Source: Streptomyces phaeolivaceus
Lineage (GTDB): Bacteria; Actinomycetota; Actinomycetes; Streptomycetales; Streptomycetaceae
Assembly (NCBI RefSeq): GCF_009184865.1
Contig: NZ_CP045096.1
Coordinates: forward strand, 248,001 to 312,000
Reading direction: 5' to 3'
DNA length: 64,000 nt
In this document: piece after piece, positions 1 through 7,193 of the stretch
Layout: every line of letters starts with the position of its first letter
How positions within the stretch are numbered: the stretch's first letter is position 1
Position numbers and translations under genes: made by a program
The notes under the pieces: model-generated
Databases searched by the model: none
Told to the model about the DNA's origin: nothing
The model's input: the letters and a program-made list of their open reading frames with translations, nothing else

Positions 1-115
1 CCGCCTCGGCGAGTTGGCGGTCGTGGACGGCCTCGGCGGGGAGGACGTACTCCTCCATGAACGCGGCCATACGCGTGCGCAGTTCCCGTGTCCTCGGGGA
101 CAGCTCGAAGTCCAT
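1..115 (-). CDS. Acyl-CoA dehydrogenase, N-terminal part (cut by window edge)
   Basis: Only the first 38 codons lie in the window, starting at the ATG complementary to 113-115. The visible residues (MDFELSPRTRELRTRM, then a segment with PAE before the edge) match the N-terminal helix of the ACAD10/11-like acyl-CoA dehydrogenases, which usually sit beside an APH-like kinase gene, as here. It would be the last visible gene of the leftward catabolic operon, 39 bases after the APH-like gene. FAD-binding and catalytic parts are outside the window, so the substrate cannot be judged. Confidence 0.75.
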   Translation of the reverse strand, partial: MDFELSPRTRELRTRMAAFMEEYVLPAEAVHDRQLAEA

Positions 116-154
116 GCGCGTGTCGCTCCTTCTCCTCGATCCGAGGATGTCGCC

Positions 155-1120
155 TCAGCCGAGGATGTCCCGGGCGGTGCGGATCATCGCCGCGATGGTC
201 GGGGGCAGTCGTTCCTGGTCCGGGTCGTGGTGCTTGCCCTCGCGGTGGCGGCGCAGATTGTGGCCCATGATCGCGGCCATCTTGGTGCGGGCCAGGGCAC
301 GGAACCAGTCGAGGGCGGGCGGGGCGGGGCGGCCGTCGAGGTAGGCGGCCAGCAGTTCGTCCTCGGTGGGCAGACCGGGGATCTCGCGGCCCAGTCGGGG
401 GAAGTTGTGGTGGTCGGTGAAGAGCAGGGACCAGCCGAGGTCGGTGCGTGGGTCGCCGAACTCCCATATCTCCCAGTCGATGACGGCCACGGGGGTCTCA
501 CCGACACAGAGCGCGTTGCCGAGCCGGAAGTCGCCGTGGGTGAGGACCGGCGGCAGCCCGGCGGGGATGTGCGCGGCCAGTCGGTCGAGCAACTCCGCGC
601 CCCCCGGCCGTAGTTCGTCCGGTACGGCCCGCATGGTGCGGCTCCACCGGTCGAGTTCGGCGGCCGGGTCGAGCGGGGCCGCTCCCTCCAGGTCCGGTGC
701 CCCGGTCCGGTGCAGTCGGCTCAGGACGCCCGCGAGCGCCAGCATCCTCGTCCGGCACAGGCCGGGGTCGAGGAGGTGGTCGTCGAGGACGGGTTCGATC
801 GCCTCGCCGGACACGAACTCCATGGCGAACCAGGCCGGTTCGCGTTCGTCCAGGGCGAGGACGTCCGGCACGGGAACAGCGCCGGCGAGGGCGCGCAGGG
901 CGCGGGCCTGGCGCAGGACGTCGTTCCGGCCGACCGGCCGCTGCCCGGGAGGGACGGCCTTGACGACGTACGCGGTGGGGCCGGCGGTGACGGAGTAGGT
1001 GAGGCCGGAGTGGCCGCCGGGCAGGGTCTCCAGGGCGCCGAGCGGTTGGCCGGGGTGGAGCGCGGCGAGCCATTCGCGTACGCGTCCGGCGAGTTCGGCC
1101 GTCTCGGCGAGCGTGCTCAA
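155..1120 (-). CDS. APH/ChoK-like phosphotransferase (ACAD10/11-associated type)
   Basis: A 321-residue kinase-fold protein of the aminoglycoside/choline phosphotransferase superfamily. The Brenner motif is visible as LTHGDFRLGN followed by VIDWEIWEFGDPRTDLGW, giving the catalytic Asp and metal-binding Asn/Asp. The N-terminal lobe has GGHSGLTYSV and a YVVKAV lysine strand. I place the start at TTG 1120-1118. It overlaps the TGA of the upstream dehydrogenase (TTGA) and has GGAGG seven bases before it; the longer open frame to 1288 is antisense-like low-complexity sequence. In vertebrate and bacterial ACAD10/11 systems this domain phosphorylates 4-hydroxyacyl-CoA before dehydration, so a role in hydroxy-acid catabolism is a better guess than antibiotic resistance. 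That role is inferred from context. Confidence 0.85.
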   Translation of the reverse strand: MSTLAETAELAGRVREWLAALHPGQPLGALETLPGGHSGLTYSVTAGPTAYVVKAVPPGQRPVGRNDVLRQARALRALAGAVPVPDVLALDEREPAWFAMEFVSGEAIEPVLDDHLLDPGLCRTRMLALAGVLSRLHRTGAPDLEGAAPLDPAAELDRWSRTMRAVPDELRPGGAELLDRLAAHIPAGLPPVLTHGDFRLGNALCVGETPVAVIDWEIWEFGDPRTDLGWSLLFTDHHNFPRLGREIPGLPTEDELLAAYLDGRPAPPALDWFRALARTKMAAIMGHNLRRHREGKHHDPDQERLPPTIAAMIRTARDILG

Positions 1121-2388
1121 CTCGCCACCTCCTTCGGCGTCCTGGCGTGCGGCTCGGCGGGTCTGGGCTCTCTGGGCAGGCCCAGGACCCGTTCCGCCAG
1201 GATGTCGCGCTGGATCTCGTCGCTGCCGCCCGCGATGCTGTAGCCGGGGGCGCCGAGCAGATGCTCGGTCCAGGCGAAGGTGCCCCACTCGCCGGTGTCG
1301 GCGGCGAGGCGCGGGCCGAGCAGTTGTTGGACGAGGTCGGTGGTGGCGCGCATGGTCGCGGTGGCGTAGAGCTTGCCGACGGAGGCCTCGGCGCCGGGCT
1401 CACGGCCGGCGACCAGGGCCGCCGTGACCCGCAGGCCGATGAGCCGCTGGACGAGGGTGCGGACGAACAGGTCGGCGGCCTGCTGCTGTTCACCGCCGGT
1501 GAGCGGGCGGGGCAGGTTCCGGGCGAGGTCGAGCGCGCGGTCGGCGTTGTCCAGGCCGAGGGTGCCGGAGTCCAGGCGTTCGGCGGCGAGGACGGTGAGC
1601 GTCACCCGCCAGCCCGCGCCGACGGGACCGAGCCGGTCGGTGTCGGGGACCCGGACGTCGTCGAGGTAGACCTCGTTGAAGCTGGAGCCGCCGGTCATCT
1701 GCCGGATCGGGCGTACGGTGACGCCGGGGGCGTCCATCCGGACCAGGAAGACCGTGATGCCGGCGTGCTTGGGCGCGTCGGGGTCGGTGCGGCAGACGGC
1801 GACTCCCCAGGTGGCGACGCGGGCGCCGGACGTCCAGACCTTGTGGCCGCGCAGCACCCAGCCGTCACCGTCCGCGTCGCGGACCGCCTTCGTGCGGACG
1901 GCGGCCAGATCGGAGCCGGCCTCGGTCTCGGAGAAGAGCTGGCAGGCGAGTTCGTCGGTGCGGAGCATGGGCCGCAGCCAGCGCCGCTTCTGCTCGTCGG
2001 TGCCCCAGATCCGGATCGCCGGGGCCACCAGCTGCTGGGTGACAGGGAAGATCTCGGTGCGCCGGGGCACGTCGAAGGCGGCCTCCTCGGCGCGGTACAA
2101 CTGCTCGTAGTACGCGGGCAGTTCACGGCCGCCGTACTCCTCGGGCCAGCCGAGGGCGCCCCAGCCCTGGTCGTGGCGGACGCGTTCCCAGGCACGGATG
2201 CGTGCGGTGTGCGCGTGTTCCTCGTCCTCGGTCCAGTTCTCGAACACGGCCACGGAGTCGTCGCCGTGACCCCACTCGCGGCCCTGGGGCCCCCGGTGGT
2301 CCGCCACCTTCGACAGCCAGCGGCGGGCCTCGGCACGGAACTCCTCGGGCTCCGGTACGGGTGCCGGGCCCGTGGGTGTACGCGTCAC
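1117..2388 (-). CDS. Acyl-CoA dehydrogenase
   Basis: A FAD-dependent acyl-CoA dehydrogenase of about 423 residues that introduces the alpha-beta double bond into an acyl-CoA. Landmarks are LGWPEEYGG near the N terminus, the flavin-contact strand QLFSETEAGSDLA, VWTSGA, and a C-terminal GSDEIQRDILAERVLGLPRE of the FadE type. GTG 2388 is preferred over ATG 2409 because the purine-rich GGGAGGGG lies just before it; the choice changes only seven residues. It overlaps the APH-like gene by four bases and lies 76 bases after the thiolase gene, separated by a 12-bp triple repeat. The substrate is unknown. Neighbouring Ltp-type thiolase and DUF35 genes suggest a branched or cyclic side chain. Confidence 0.9.
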   Translation of the reverse strand: MTRTPTGPAPVPEPEEFRAEARRWLSKVADHRGPQGREWGHGDDSVAVFENWTEDEEHAHTARIRAWERVRHDQGWGALGWPEEYGGRELPAYYEQLYRAEEAAFDVPRRTEIFPVTQQLVAPAIRIWGTDEQKRRWLRPMLRTDELACQLFSETEAGSDLAAVRTKAVRDADGDGWVLRGHKVWTSGARVATWGVAVCRTDPDAPKHAGITVFLVRMDAPGVTVRPIRQMTGGSSFNEVYLDDVRVPDTDRLGPVGAGWRVTLTVLAAERLDSGTLGLDNADRALDLARNLPRPLTGGEQQQAADLFVRTLVQRLIGLRVTAALVAGREPGAEASVGKLYATATMRATTDLVQQLLGPRLAADTGEWGTFAWTEHLLGAPGYSIAGGSDEIQRDILAERVLGLPREPRPAEPHARTPKEVAS

Positions 2389-2428
2389 CTCCCTCCCCTC
2401 CCTTCCCATCTGTTCTGTGTCTGCTCTG

Positions 2429-2464
2429 TGTCTGTTCCGTTGTCTGTTCCGTTGTCTGTTCCGT
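2429..2464. repeat. 12-bp tandem repeat, three copies
   Basis: Three perfect copies of TGTCTGTTCCGT run from 2429 to 2464 and end directly at the thiolase stop codon (2465-2467 complement). The array forms the spacer between thiolase and acyl-CoA dehydrogenase genes of one operon. No regulatory role is evident; it looks like slippage-generated DNA. Confidence 0.9.
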
Positions 2465-3619
2465 TCAGCGGGTCAGTACGGTGCAGGCGCTGACACCGGG
2501 TGCTCCGTAGACATGGGTGAAGCCGGTGCGTGGCTCGCCCGGTACCTGGCGTTCGCCCGCCCGGCCGCGCAACTGCTGGACGATCTCGTGGACCTGGCGC
2601 AGCCCGGAGGCCCCGATGGGCTCGCCGTTGGCGATGCAGCCGCCGTCGGTGTTGACCGGCAGCGCGCCGCCGATCGCGGTCGCGCCGGAGGCGAGCAGCC
2701 ACCTCTGTTCGCCGTGCTCGCAGAATCCGCACTCGGCCATGTGCATCACCTCGGCGCCGCTCTCGGTGTCCTGGAGCTGGCACACGTCGATGTCGTCCGG
2801 GCCGGTCCCGGCCTCCTCGAAGGCGGCGCGGGCGGCGTCCGTACTGACGGAGGTCGGTGTGCCACCGGGTGCCCAGGGGCTGAACACCTCGAAGGAGCCG
2901 AACCGCCGGGTGCGGACGACGGCCGCGCGCAGGGCGACCGGGGCGGCGGCACCGCCCAGTTCCCGGGCGACCGCGCGGTTGCACAGCACCAGCGCGACCG
3001 CGCCCTGCCCGGGTGAGCAGAACATGTAGCGGGTCAGCGGGTCGTTGACCATGCCCGAGGCCAGGATCTCGTCGGCGGTCAGCGGCTCGCGGCGCCAGGC
3101 ATGGGGGTTGCGGACCCCGTTGGCGTACGCCTTCTCGGCGACCAGGGCGAGGGTGTGCGGGGTGATGCCGTGGTCGTGCATGTACCGCTGGATCTTCATG
3201 GCGAAGAACTGGGTGGTCACCATGAGGCCCTCGGCGCCGTACGCCTCGTCCAGGCCCCAGTCGGCGGGGCGCGGGTCGAACGCGCCGCGCGGGTGCTTGT
3301 CGAAGCCGACGGCGAGGGCCACGTCGGCGGCGCCGGCGCGGAGCGCGTTGACGGCGGACACCAGGGCGCTGCCGCCCGTGGCGCAGCCGTTGCGGACGTT
3401 GACGAACGGCACTCCGGTGAGGCCGAGTCGGGTGACCAGGGTGTCGGCGTTGCCGGCCGCGTCGCTGCCGCCGAACGCGGCCCGCACCCGGGACCACGGC
3501 AGCCCGGCGTCGGCCAGCGCCGTGTGCACGGCCTCCACCGCCAGCTGCCTTCCCGTGGCCTCCGACCGGCCGAACGGGGTGATGCCGACACCGCAGACCA
3601 GGACGTCGTCGGCGCTCAC
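2465..3619 (-). CDS. Lipid-transfer-protein-type thiolase (SCP-x/Ltp family)
   Basis: A 384-residue thiolase-fold protein. The nucleophile is Cys79 in NVRNGCATGGSA, and a second Cys is near the C terminus in GVSACTV. The usual GHPxGATG histidine motif is replaced by GEPIGASGLRQ (Glu near residue 333), as in Ltp-type members that pair with DUF35 proteins and may act as retro-aldolases rather than thiolases. The start is GTG 3619, overlapping the DUF35 stop (GTGA). The much longer open frame upstream is the wrong frame of the DUF35 and hydratase genes. Tight coupling to the DUF35 gene matches the Ltp/DUF35 pairs of steroid side-chain degradation, where the partner is needed for activity. This suggests release of acetyl- or propionyl-CoA from a beta-branched acyl-CoA. 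Confidence 0.9.
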   Translation of the reverse strand: MSADDVLVCGVGITPFGRSEATGRQLAVEAVHTALADAGLPWSRVRAAFGGSDAAGNADTLVTRLGLTGVPFVNVRNGCATGGSALVSAVNALRAGAADVALAVGFDKHPRGAFDPRPADWGLDEAYGAEGLMVTTQFFAMKIQRYMHDHGITPHTLALVAEKAYANGVRNPHAWRREPLTADEILASGMVNDPLTRYMFCSPGQGAVALVLCNRAVARELGGAAAPVALRAAVVRTRRFGSFEVFSPWAPGGTPTSVSTDAARAAFEEAGTGPDDIDVCQLQDTESGAEVMHMAECGFCEHGEQRWLLASGATAIGGALPVNTDGGCIANGEPIGASGLRQVHEIVQQLRGRAGERQVPGEPRTGFTHVYGAPGVSACTVLTR

Positions 3620-4020
3620 GAAACGCCTCCTTCCTGGCGGGCCGGGCGGGCGCGCGGCAGGCTGTCCGGGTCCGCCGGGCGGGCACGCGGCACGCCGTCG
3701 CCCGCCGTGATCACGACCGGCATGTCGATCCTCATCTCGTCGGGCCGTACGCCGTCCAGGACCGCCAGGATCCGTACGCCCTCGGGGAGTTCGACGTAGC
3801 CGACCACGAACGGCCGGAAGCCGCCGCCCTCGGGCACCACGTACGGCGGCGACTTGGGCGCGTACCGCTGCACGGTCCATGTCCACACGGTGCCCGTGGT
3901 GGAAAGGGCGACCGGCTCGGCGGGGCCCCCGCAGCTCGGGCAGCCGGGGTCCGCCGGGTGGACGGTCACCGCGCAGGCCGCGCAGCGGGACCCGCGCAAC
4001 GCGGGCCCGGTGACGGGCAC
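3616..4020 (-). CDS. DUF35/OB-fold zinc-ribbon protein, partner of Ltp thiolase
   Basis: A 134-residue protein with an N-terminal zinc ribbon (RCAAC ... CPSCGG, four cysteines) and a C-terminal OB-fold containing TGTVWTWTVQRYAP, then PFVVGYVELPEG and a VLDG strand. This layout is typical of the DUF35 acyl-CoA-binding subunits that form complexes with thiolase-like enzymes. GTG 4020 is chosen because GAAGGGG precedes it; GTG 4041 is an alternative overlapping the hydratase gene. It is sandwiched between the hydratase (5 bases upstream) and the thiolase (4-base overlap), so all three are probably translated from one message and act on one intermediate. Confidence 0.85.
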   Translation of the reverse strand: MPVTGPALRGSRCAACAVTVHPADPGCPSCGGPAEPVALSTTGTVWTWTVQRYAPKSPPYVVPEGGGFRPFVVGYVELPEGVRILAVLDGVRPDEMRIDMPVVITAGDGVPRARPADPDSLPRARPARQEGGVS

Positions 4021-4025
4021 GGCTG

Positions 4026-4814
4026 TCAGCGCCCCTTCCACTTCGCCTCGCGCTTCTCCAGGAAAGCGGAGACACCCTCGGCCGCGTCCTCGGAGTTGAG
4101 CATGACGCCGACCGCGAGGTGCTCCATGACCATCAGGGACTGGATGTCGGCGTCGAGGCTCCGGTCGATGGTCATCTTGGTGATCCACATGGTGAACGGG
4201 CTCTTGTCCGTGAGCTGTCCGGCGAACTCCTCGACCGTGGCGTCGAGTTTGTCGGCGGGCGCGGAGTCGTTGATCAGACCGAACTCGGCGGCCTCCACTC
4301 CGGTGAGCAGCTTGCCGGTGAGCATCAGCTCCTTGGTCTTGCGGACGCCGATCATGCGGGGCACGCGGTAGATCGGGCCGGCACCGCCGAAGAGCGCGCG
4401 GCGGATGTGGAAGTCGCCGATGAGGGCGTCGTCCGCGGCGATGGCGAAGTCGCAGGAGATCATCAGCTCGAATCCGCCTGCCGTCACGTGTCCTTCGAGC
4501 ACCGCGATCGACGGGGTCCGCATCGAGTAGAGCCGGTCGCACACCTTCGCCGACAACACGGCGACGTCGATGGCGGTGGAGCTGCCGATGAAGTCGGCCT
4601 TGAGGCTGTCCAGGTCGAACCCGGAGCAGAAGGTGTTGCCGCGCCCGCGCAGGATCAGCACACGCAGCTCGGGGTCGGCGTCGACCTCGGTGATGATCTC
4701 GTCCAGCCGGTTCAGGATCGGCACGGTCACGCAGTTCTTCTTGTGCGGCCGGTTGAGCCAGACCCGGGCCACATGGCCGTCCCGCTCGAACTGGATCTCG
4801 TCCTCGACTGCCAT
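4026..4814 (-). CDS. Enoyl-CoA hydratase/isomerase family protein
   Basis: A 262-residue crotonase-fold protein. It shows the oxyanion-hole segments RGRGNTFCSGFDLDSL and EGHVTAGGFELMISCDFAIA, and the region around FGGAGPIYRVPRMIG where catalytic glutamates normally lie. The segment around GHVTAGGFE carries one conserved acidic residue, but the second position reads GAGPIYRV, so hydratase and isomerase cannot be separated by eye. The ATG at 4814 has GGAGAG upstream. A 68-base gap with a palindromic operator-like site separates it from the upstream dehydrogenase, so an internal promoter probably starts here and drives hydratase, DUF35, thiolase, dehydrogenase and kinase genes. Confidence 0.88.
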   Translation of the reverse strand: MAVEDEIQFERDGHVARVWLNRPHKKNCVTVPILNRLDEIITEVDADPELRVLILRGRGNTFCSGFDLDSLKADFIGSSTAIDVAVLSAKVCDRLYSMRTPSIAVLEGHVTAGGFELMISCDFAIAADDALIGDFHIRRALFGGAGPIYRVPRMIGVRKTKELMLTGKLLTGVEAAEFGLINDSAPADKLDATVEEFAGQLTDKSPFTMWITKMTIDRSLDADIQSLMVMEHLAVGVMLNSEDAAEGVSAFLEKREAKWKGR

Positions 4815-4842
4815 CCGCTCTCTCCTTCACTCCCTGAAACTG

Positions 4843-4856
4843 AACTGAATTCATTT
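4843..4856. promoter_or_regulatory. Palindromic operator-like site AACTGAATTCATTT
   Basis: Near-perfect 14-bp palindrome in the 68-bp gap in front of the hydratase gene. Only one symmetric pair mismatches. Related sequences occur at 7112-7125 and 8400-8413. Size and symmetry resemble operators of TetR-type regulators of acyl-CoA catabolism; no TetR gene is in the window. Confidence 0.5.
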
Positions 4857-4882
4857 GATTCTCGGGGTCGTCGGGCGCCCTG

Positions 4883-6067
4883 TCAACAGGCCCTGCGGCA
4901 CGGCCCGGCCGATGGGGCGCCGGAGCGGAACCAGCCCGGCGGCCCGGCGAGGCCGAGGATCCCGGCCAGCCGGACCCGGTGGTCGTCCGCCGTGCCGAAC
5001 AGCGCCTCGTCGGCCCGCGCCCTGCGTACATAGAGGTGGGCCGGGTGCTCCCAGGTGAAGCCGATCCCTCCGTGGAGCTGCACGTATTCGGCCGCGGCCC
5101 GCCGGTAGGCGGTGGCGCACACCACTGCGGCGGCGCTCGCCGCCACGCGCACCTCCCCCGCCTCCGGGGCCGCGAGACAGGCGGTCGCCCATCCGGACGC
5201 CGACCTCGCCGCCTCGACCTCGACCAGCAGATCGGCCAGGCGGTGCTTGACCGCTTGGAACGACCCGATCACGCGACCGAACTGAGTTCGGTGCGACACA
5301 TACTCCACGACCGCGTCGAGCGCGTGGGCGCAGCCGCCGACCTGTTCGGCGGCCAGCGCCGTCCGCCCGGCGTCCAGGACCGCGTCGACGACGCCGGGCG
5401 CCTGTCCCGCCTCCCCGACCGGTGCGGCGGGCGCCCCCCGGAAGCGGAGCAGGGCCTGACGGCGGGTGGGGTCCAGCACCCGCCGGGCCACCCGGTCGCA
5501 GCCGCCGGCGTCCGGCTCGCAGGCGAACAGCCGTGGCCCGTCCGACGTCCGGGCAGTGACCAGCACCACGTCGGCGCCCTCACCGTCGGGCACGAAGTCC
5601 GCCTCGCCGCGCAACAGCCAGCCGTCCGGGCCACGCTCGGCGGTGATCCGCTCCGGGTGCGCGAACCCCGCGACGGTTGCGGTGAGCGCGCCCGAGGCGA
5701 TCCCCGGCAGCAGGCGCTCGCACGCCGCCCGGTCGCCGCAGAGCAGCAGGGTGTGCGCGGCGAGCACGACGGTCGGGAGCAGCGGCGCGGGACACAGGAC
5801 GCGGCCGGTCTCCTCCAGCGCCACGGCGAGATCGGCGAACGAGCCCCCGGCTCCCCCGTACTCCTCGGGCAGCGCGAGTCCGTGCACCCCGATCTCCCCG
5901 GCGAGCCGCTCCCAGAGCACCGGGTCGAACCCGTGCGGACCGGCCGTCTGCCCGCGCACCTCCTCGGGCCCGCACGTCTGTGCGAGGAACTCCCGGAGCA
6001 CGGCGCGCAACTGCCGCCGTTCCCCCGTCTCCCCCAGCAACGCCGGATCCACATCGAGCCGGAACAT
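4883..6067 (-). CDS. Acyl-CoA dehydrogenase (FadE28/29-like half)
   Basis: A 394-residue acyl-CoA dehydrogenase. The N-terminal domain has LALPEEYGGAGGSFADLAVA. The central domain is divergent, with GWLLRGEADFVPDGEGAD replacing the usual strand that contacts flavin. The C-terminal helices carry RTQFGRVIGSFQAVKHRLAD and YVQLHGGIGFTWEHPAHLYVRRA. The GGIGFTWEH motif is characteristic of the partly degenerate dehydrogenases that form heteromers in steroid side-chain oxidation. It may pair with one of the other two dehydrogenases of the operon; that is inference. The C terminus ends with an unusual Ala/Gly/Cys-rich tail. Confidence 0.88.
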   Translation of the reverse strand: MFRLDVDPALLGETGERRQLRAVLREFLAQTCGPEEVRGQTAGPHGFDPVLWERLAGEIGVHGLALPEEYGGAGGSFADLAVALEETGRVLCPAPLLPTVVLAAHTLLLCGDRAACERLLPGIASGALTATVAGFAHPERITAERGPDGWLLRGEADFVPDGEGADVVLVTARTSDGPRLFACEPDAGGCDRVARRVLDPTRRQALLRFRGAPAAPVGEAGQAPGVVDAVLDAGRTALAAEQVGGCAHALDAVVEYVSHRTQFGRVIGSFQAVKHRLADLLVEVEAARSASGWATACLAAPEAGEVRVAASAAAVVCATAYRRAAAEYVQLHGGIGFTWEHPAHLYVRRARADEALFGTADDHRVRLAGILGLAGPPGWFRSGAPSAGPCRRAC

Positions 6068-6080
6068 CGGGCCTCCCGCA

Positions 6081-6252
6081 CGCAGTTCGTGTGTCGCAGT
6101 TCGTGTGTCGCAGTTCGTGTGTCGCGGTCAGGTGTCGCGGTCGTGTATCGCGGTCGCGGTCGCGGTCGGGTGTGGTCGCGGTCGGGTGTGGTCGCCCGGC
6201 GGGCCGAGGCCTTCGTCTCGGTGCCGGTGCCGGTGCCGGTGCCGGTGCCGGT
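6081..6252. repeat. Simple-repeat spacer: 14-bp x3, degenerate GGTCGCGGTCGGGTGT, 6-bp x5
   Basis: The 205-base gap between dehydrogenase and SDR genes is almost entirely repetitive. It holds three perfect copies of CGCAGTTCGTGTGT (6081-6122), then imperfect GTCGCGG/GTCGGGTGTG units, then five copies of GCCGGT (6223-6252). No promoter or terminator stands out, so the operon may simply read through. Confidence 0.85.
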
Positions 6253-6272
6253 CTCGGCGCCGGTGCCGTCGG

Positions 6273-7076
6273 CTATGCCGTGAACCGGCCGCCGTTGGCC
6301 AGGAGTACCGCGCCGACGAGGTTGGCGGCCTCGTCGCTCGCCAGGAACAGCGCGACGTCGGCGATCTCCTCCGGCGTGGCGTACGGCCGCACCCGGGGGT
6401 CGGCGAAGCCCTCGCGCAGCACCGCCGGGGTGTGGGCGGCCATCCCGGTCTCGGTGGGACCGGGGGCCACGGTGTTGACGCGTACGCCGAACGCGATGGC
6501 CTCCTTGGCCACGGACTGGCTGAGCGCGTGCACGCCGGCCTTGGAGGCCGCGTAGTGCGGATAGCCGGTGAGTGTGTCGAAGGCCGCGGAGGAGCCGAAG
6601 GTGACGACGGCTCCCGACCGGTTCGGGCGCATGGCCCGCAGGGCGGCGCGCAGGACGTGGAAGGTGCCGTCGAGGTTGATCCCGAGGACCCGTCGCCACG
6701 CCTCGACGCCGAGGCGTGTGGTCACCTCGGGCGGCCGGCCGGCCAGCACGGCTTCGGCCAGCCACTGCTTCACGGTGGGATCGTCGACCCCCGCCGCGTG
6801 CACCATCACGTCCAGTCGGCCGTGCAGCCCCACGGTCTCGTCGAGCACCCGGTCGACCTGGTCGGCGTCCGCCACGTCCAGGGCGACCGCCCGCCCCGCG
6901 GCCAGCTCCTCGGCGACCACCTCGGCCGCCGGGCCGTCGATGTCCGCGACGACGACGGCTTCGGCGCCCTGGGCGGCCAGCCCCCGGGCGACCGCCCTGC
7001 CGATCCCGGAGCCCGCGCCGGTGACCAGCGCGACCCGCCCCGTGAATCGGCCGTGCTTCGCGTCCCTGCCGCCCAT
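6273..7076 (-). CDS. Short-chain dehydrogenase/reductase
   Basis: A 267-residue NAD(P)-dependent SDR. The Rossmann motif TGAGSGIG follows RVALVT, with VVADID after the second strand (an Asp there suggests NAD). The NAAG position reads VHAAGV, the catalytic serine is in VVTFGSSAAF, and Tyr/Lys are in YPHYAASKAGV. PGPTETGM follows as expected. ATG 7076 with GAAGGCGGG upstream is preferred; GTG 7094 would add six residues. It is the promoter-proximal gene of the leftward operon and presumably oxidises a 3-hydroxyacyl-CoA or alcohol. A palindromic site lies just upstream at 7112. Confidence 0.88.
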   Translation of the reverse strand: MGGRDAKHGRFTGRVALVTGAGSGIGRAVARGLAAQGAEAVVVADIDGPAAEVVAEELAAGRAVALDVADADQVDRVLDETVGLHGRLDVMVHAAGVDDPTVKQWLAEAVLAGRPPEVTTRLGVEAWRRVLGINLDGTFHVLRAALRAMRPNRSGAVVTFGSSAAFDTLTGYPHYAASKAGVHALSQSVAKEAIAFGVRVNTVAPGPTETGMAAHTPAVLREGFADPRVRPYATPEEIADVALFLASDEAANLVGAVLLANGGRFTA

Positions 7077-7111
7077 CGGGCCACCCGCCTTCACACTGTC
7101 ACCATCTACTG

Positions 7112-7125
7112 AACTGACTTCATTT
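7112..7125. promoter_or_regulatory. Palindromic operator-like site AACTGACTTCATTT
   Basis: It lies in the 117-base divergent gap between the SDR and alcohol dehydrogenase genes. It matches the site at 4843 in 13 of 14 positions (one difference in the centre). Position between divergent genes fits repression of both units by one regulator. Confidence 0.5.
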
Positions 7126-7193
7126 TTGCTAAGGTGGCGCGCATGTCAACAGGTCGCGCCGGGAGGCGGGCGAGCGGGAGGCGGGAGGGCCGA

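Noticed and set aside
155..1288. Long N-terminal extension of the APH-like kinase to 1288
   Set aside because: The extra 56 residues are Arg/Ala-rich antisense-like sequence inside the dehydrogenase gene; TTG 1120 with GGAGG fits the operon overlap.
5276..5293. CCGAACTGAGTTCGGTG, resembling the acyl-CoA operator palindrome
   Set aside because: It is inside the acyl-CoA dehydrogenase coding sequence in a conserved region (HRTQFGR), far from any promoter, and its arms differ from the other sites.
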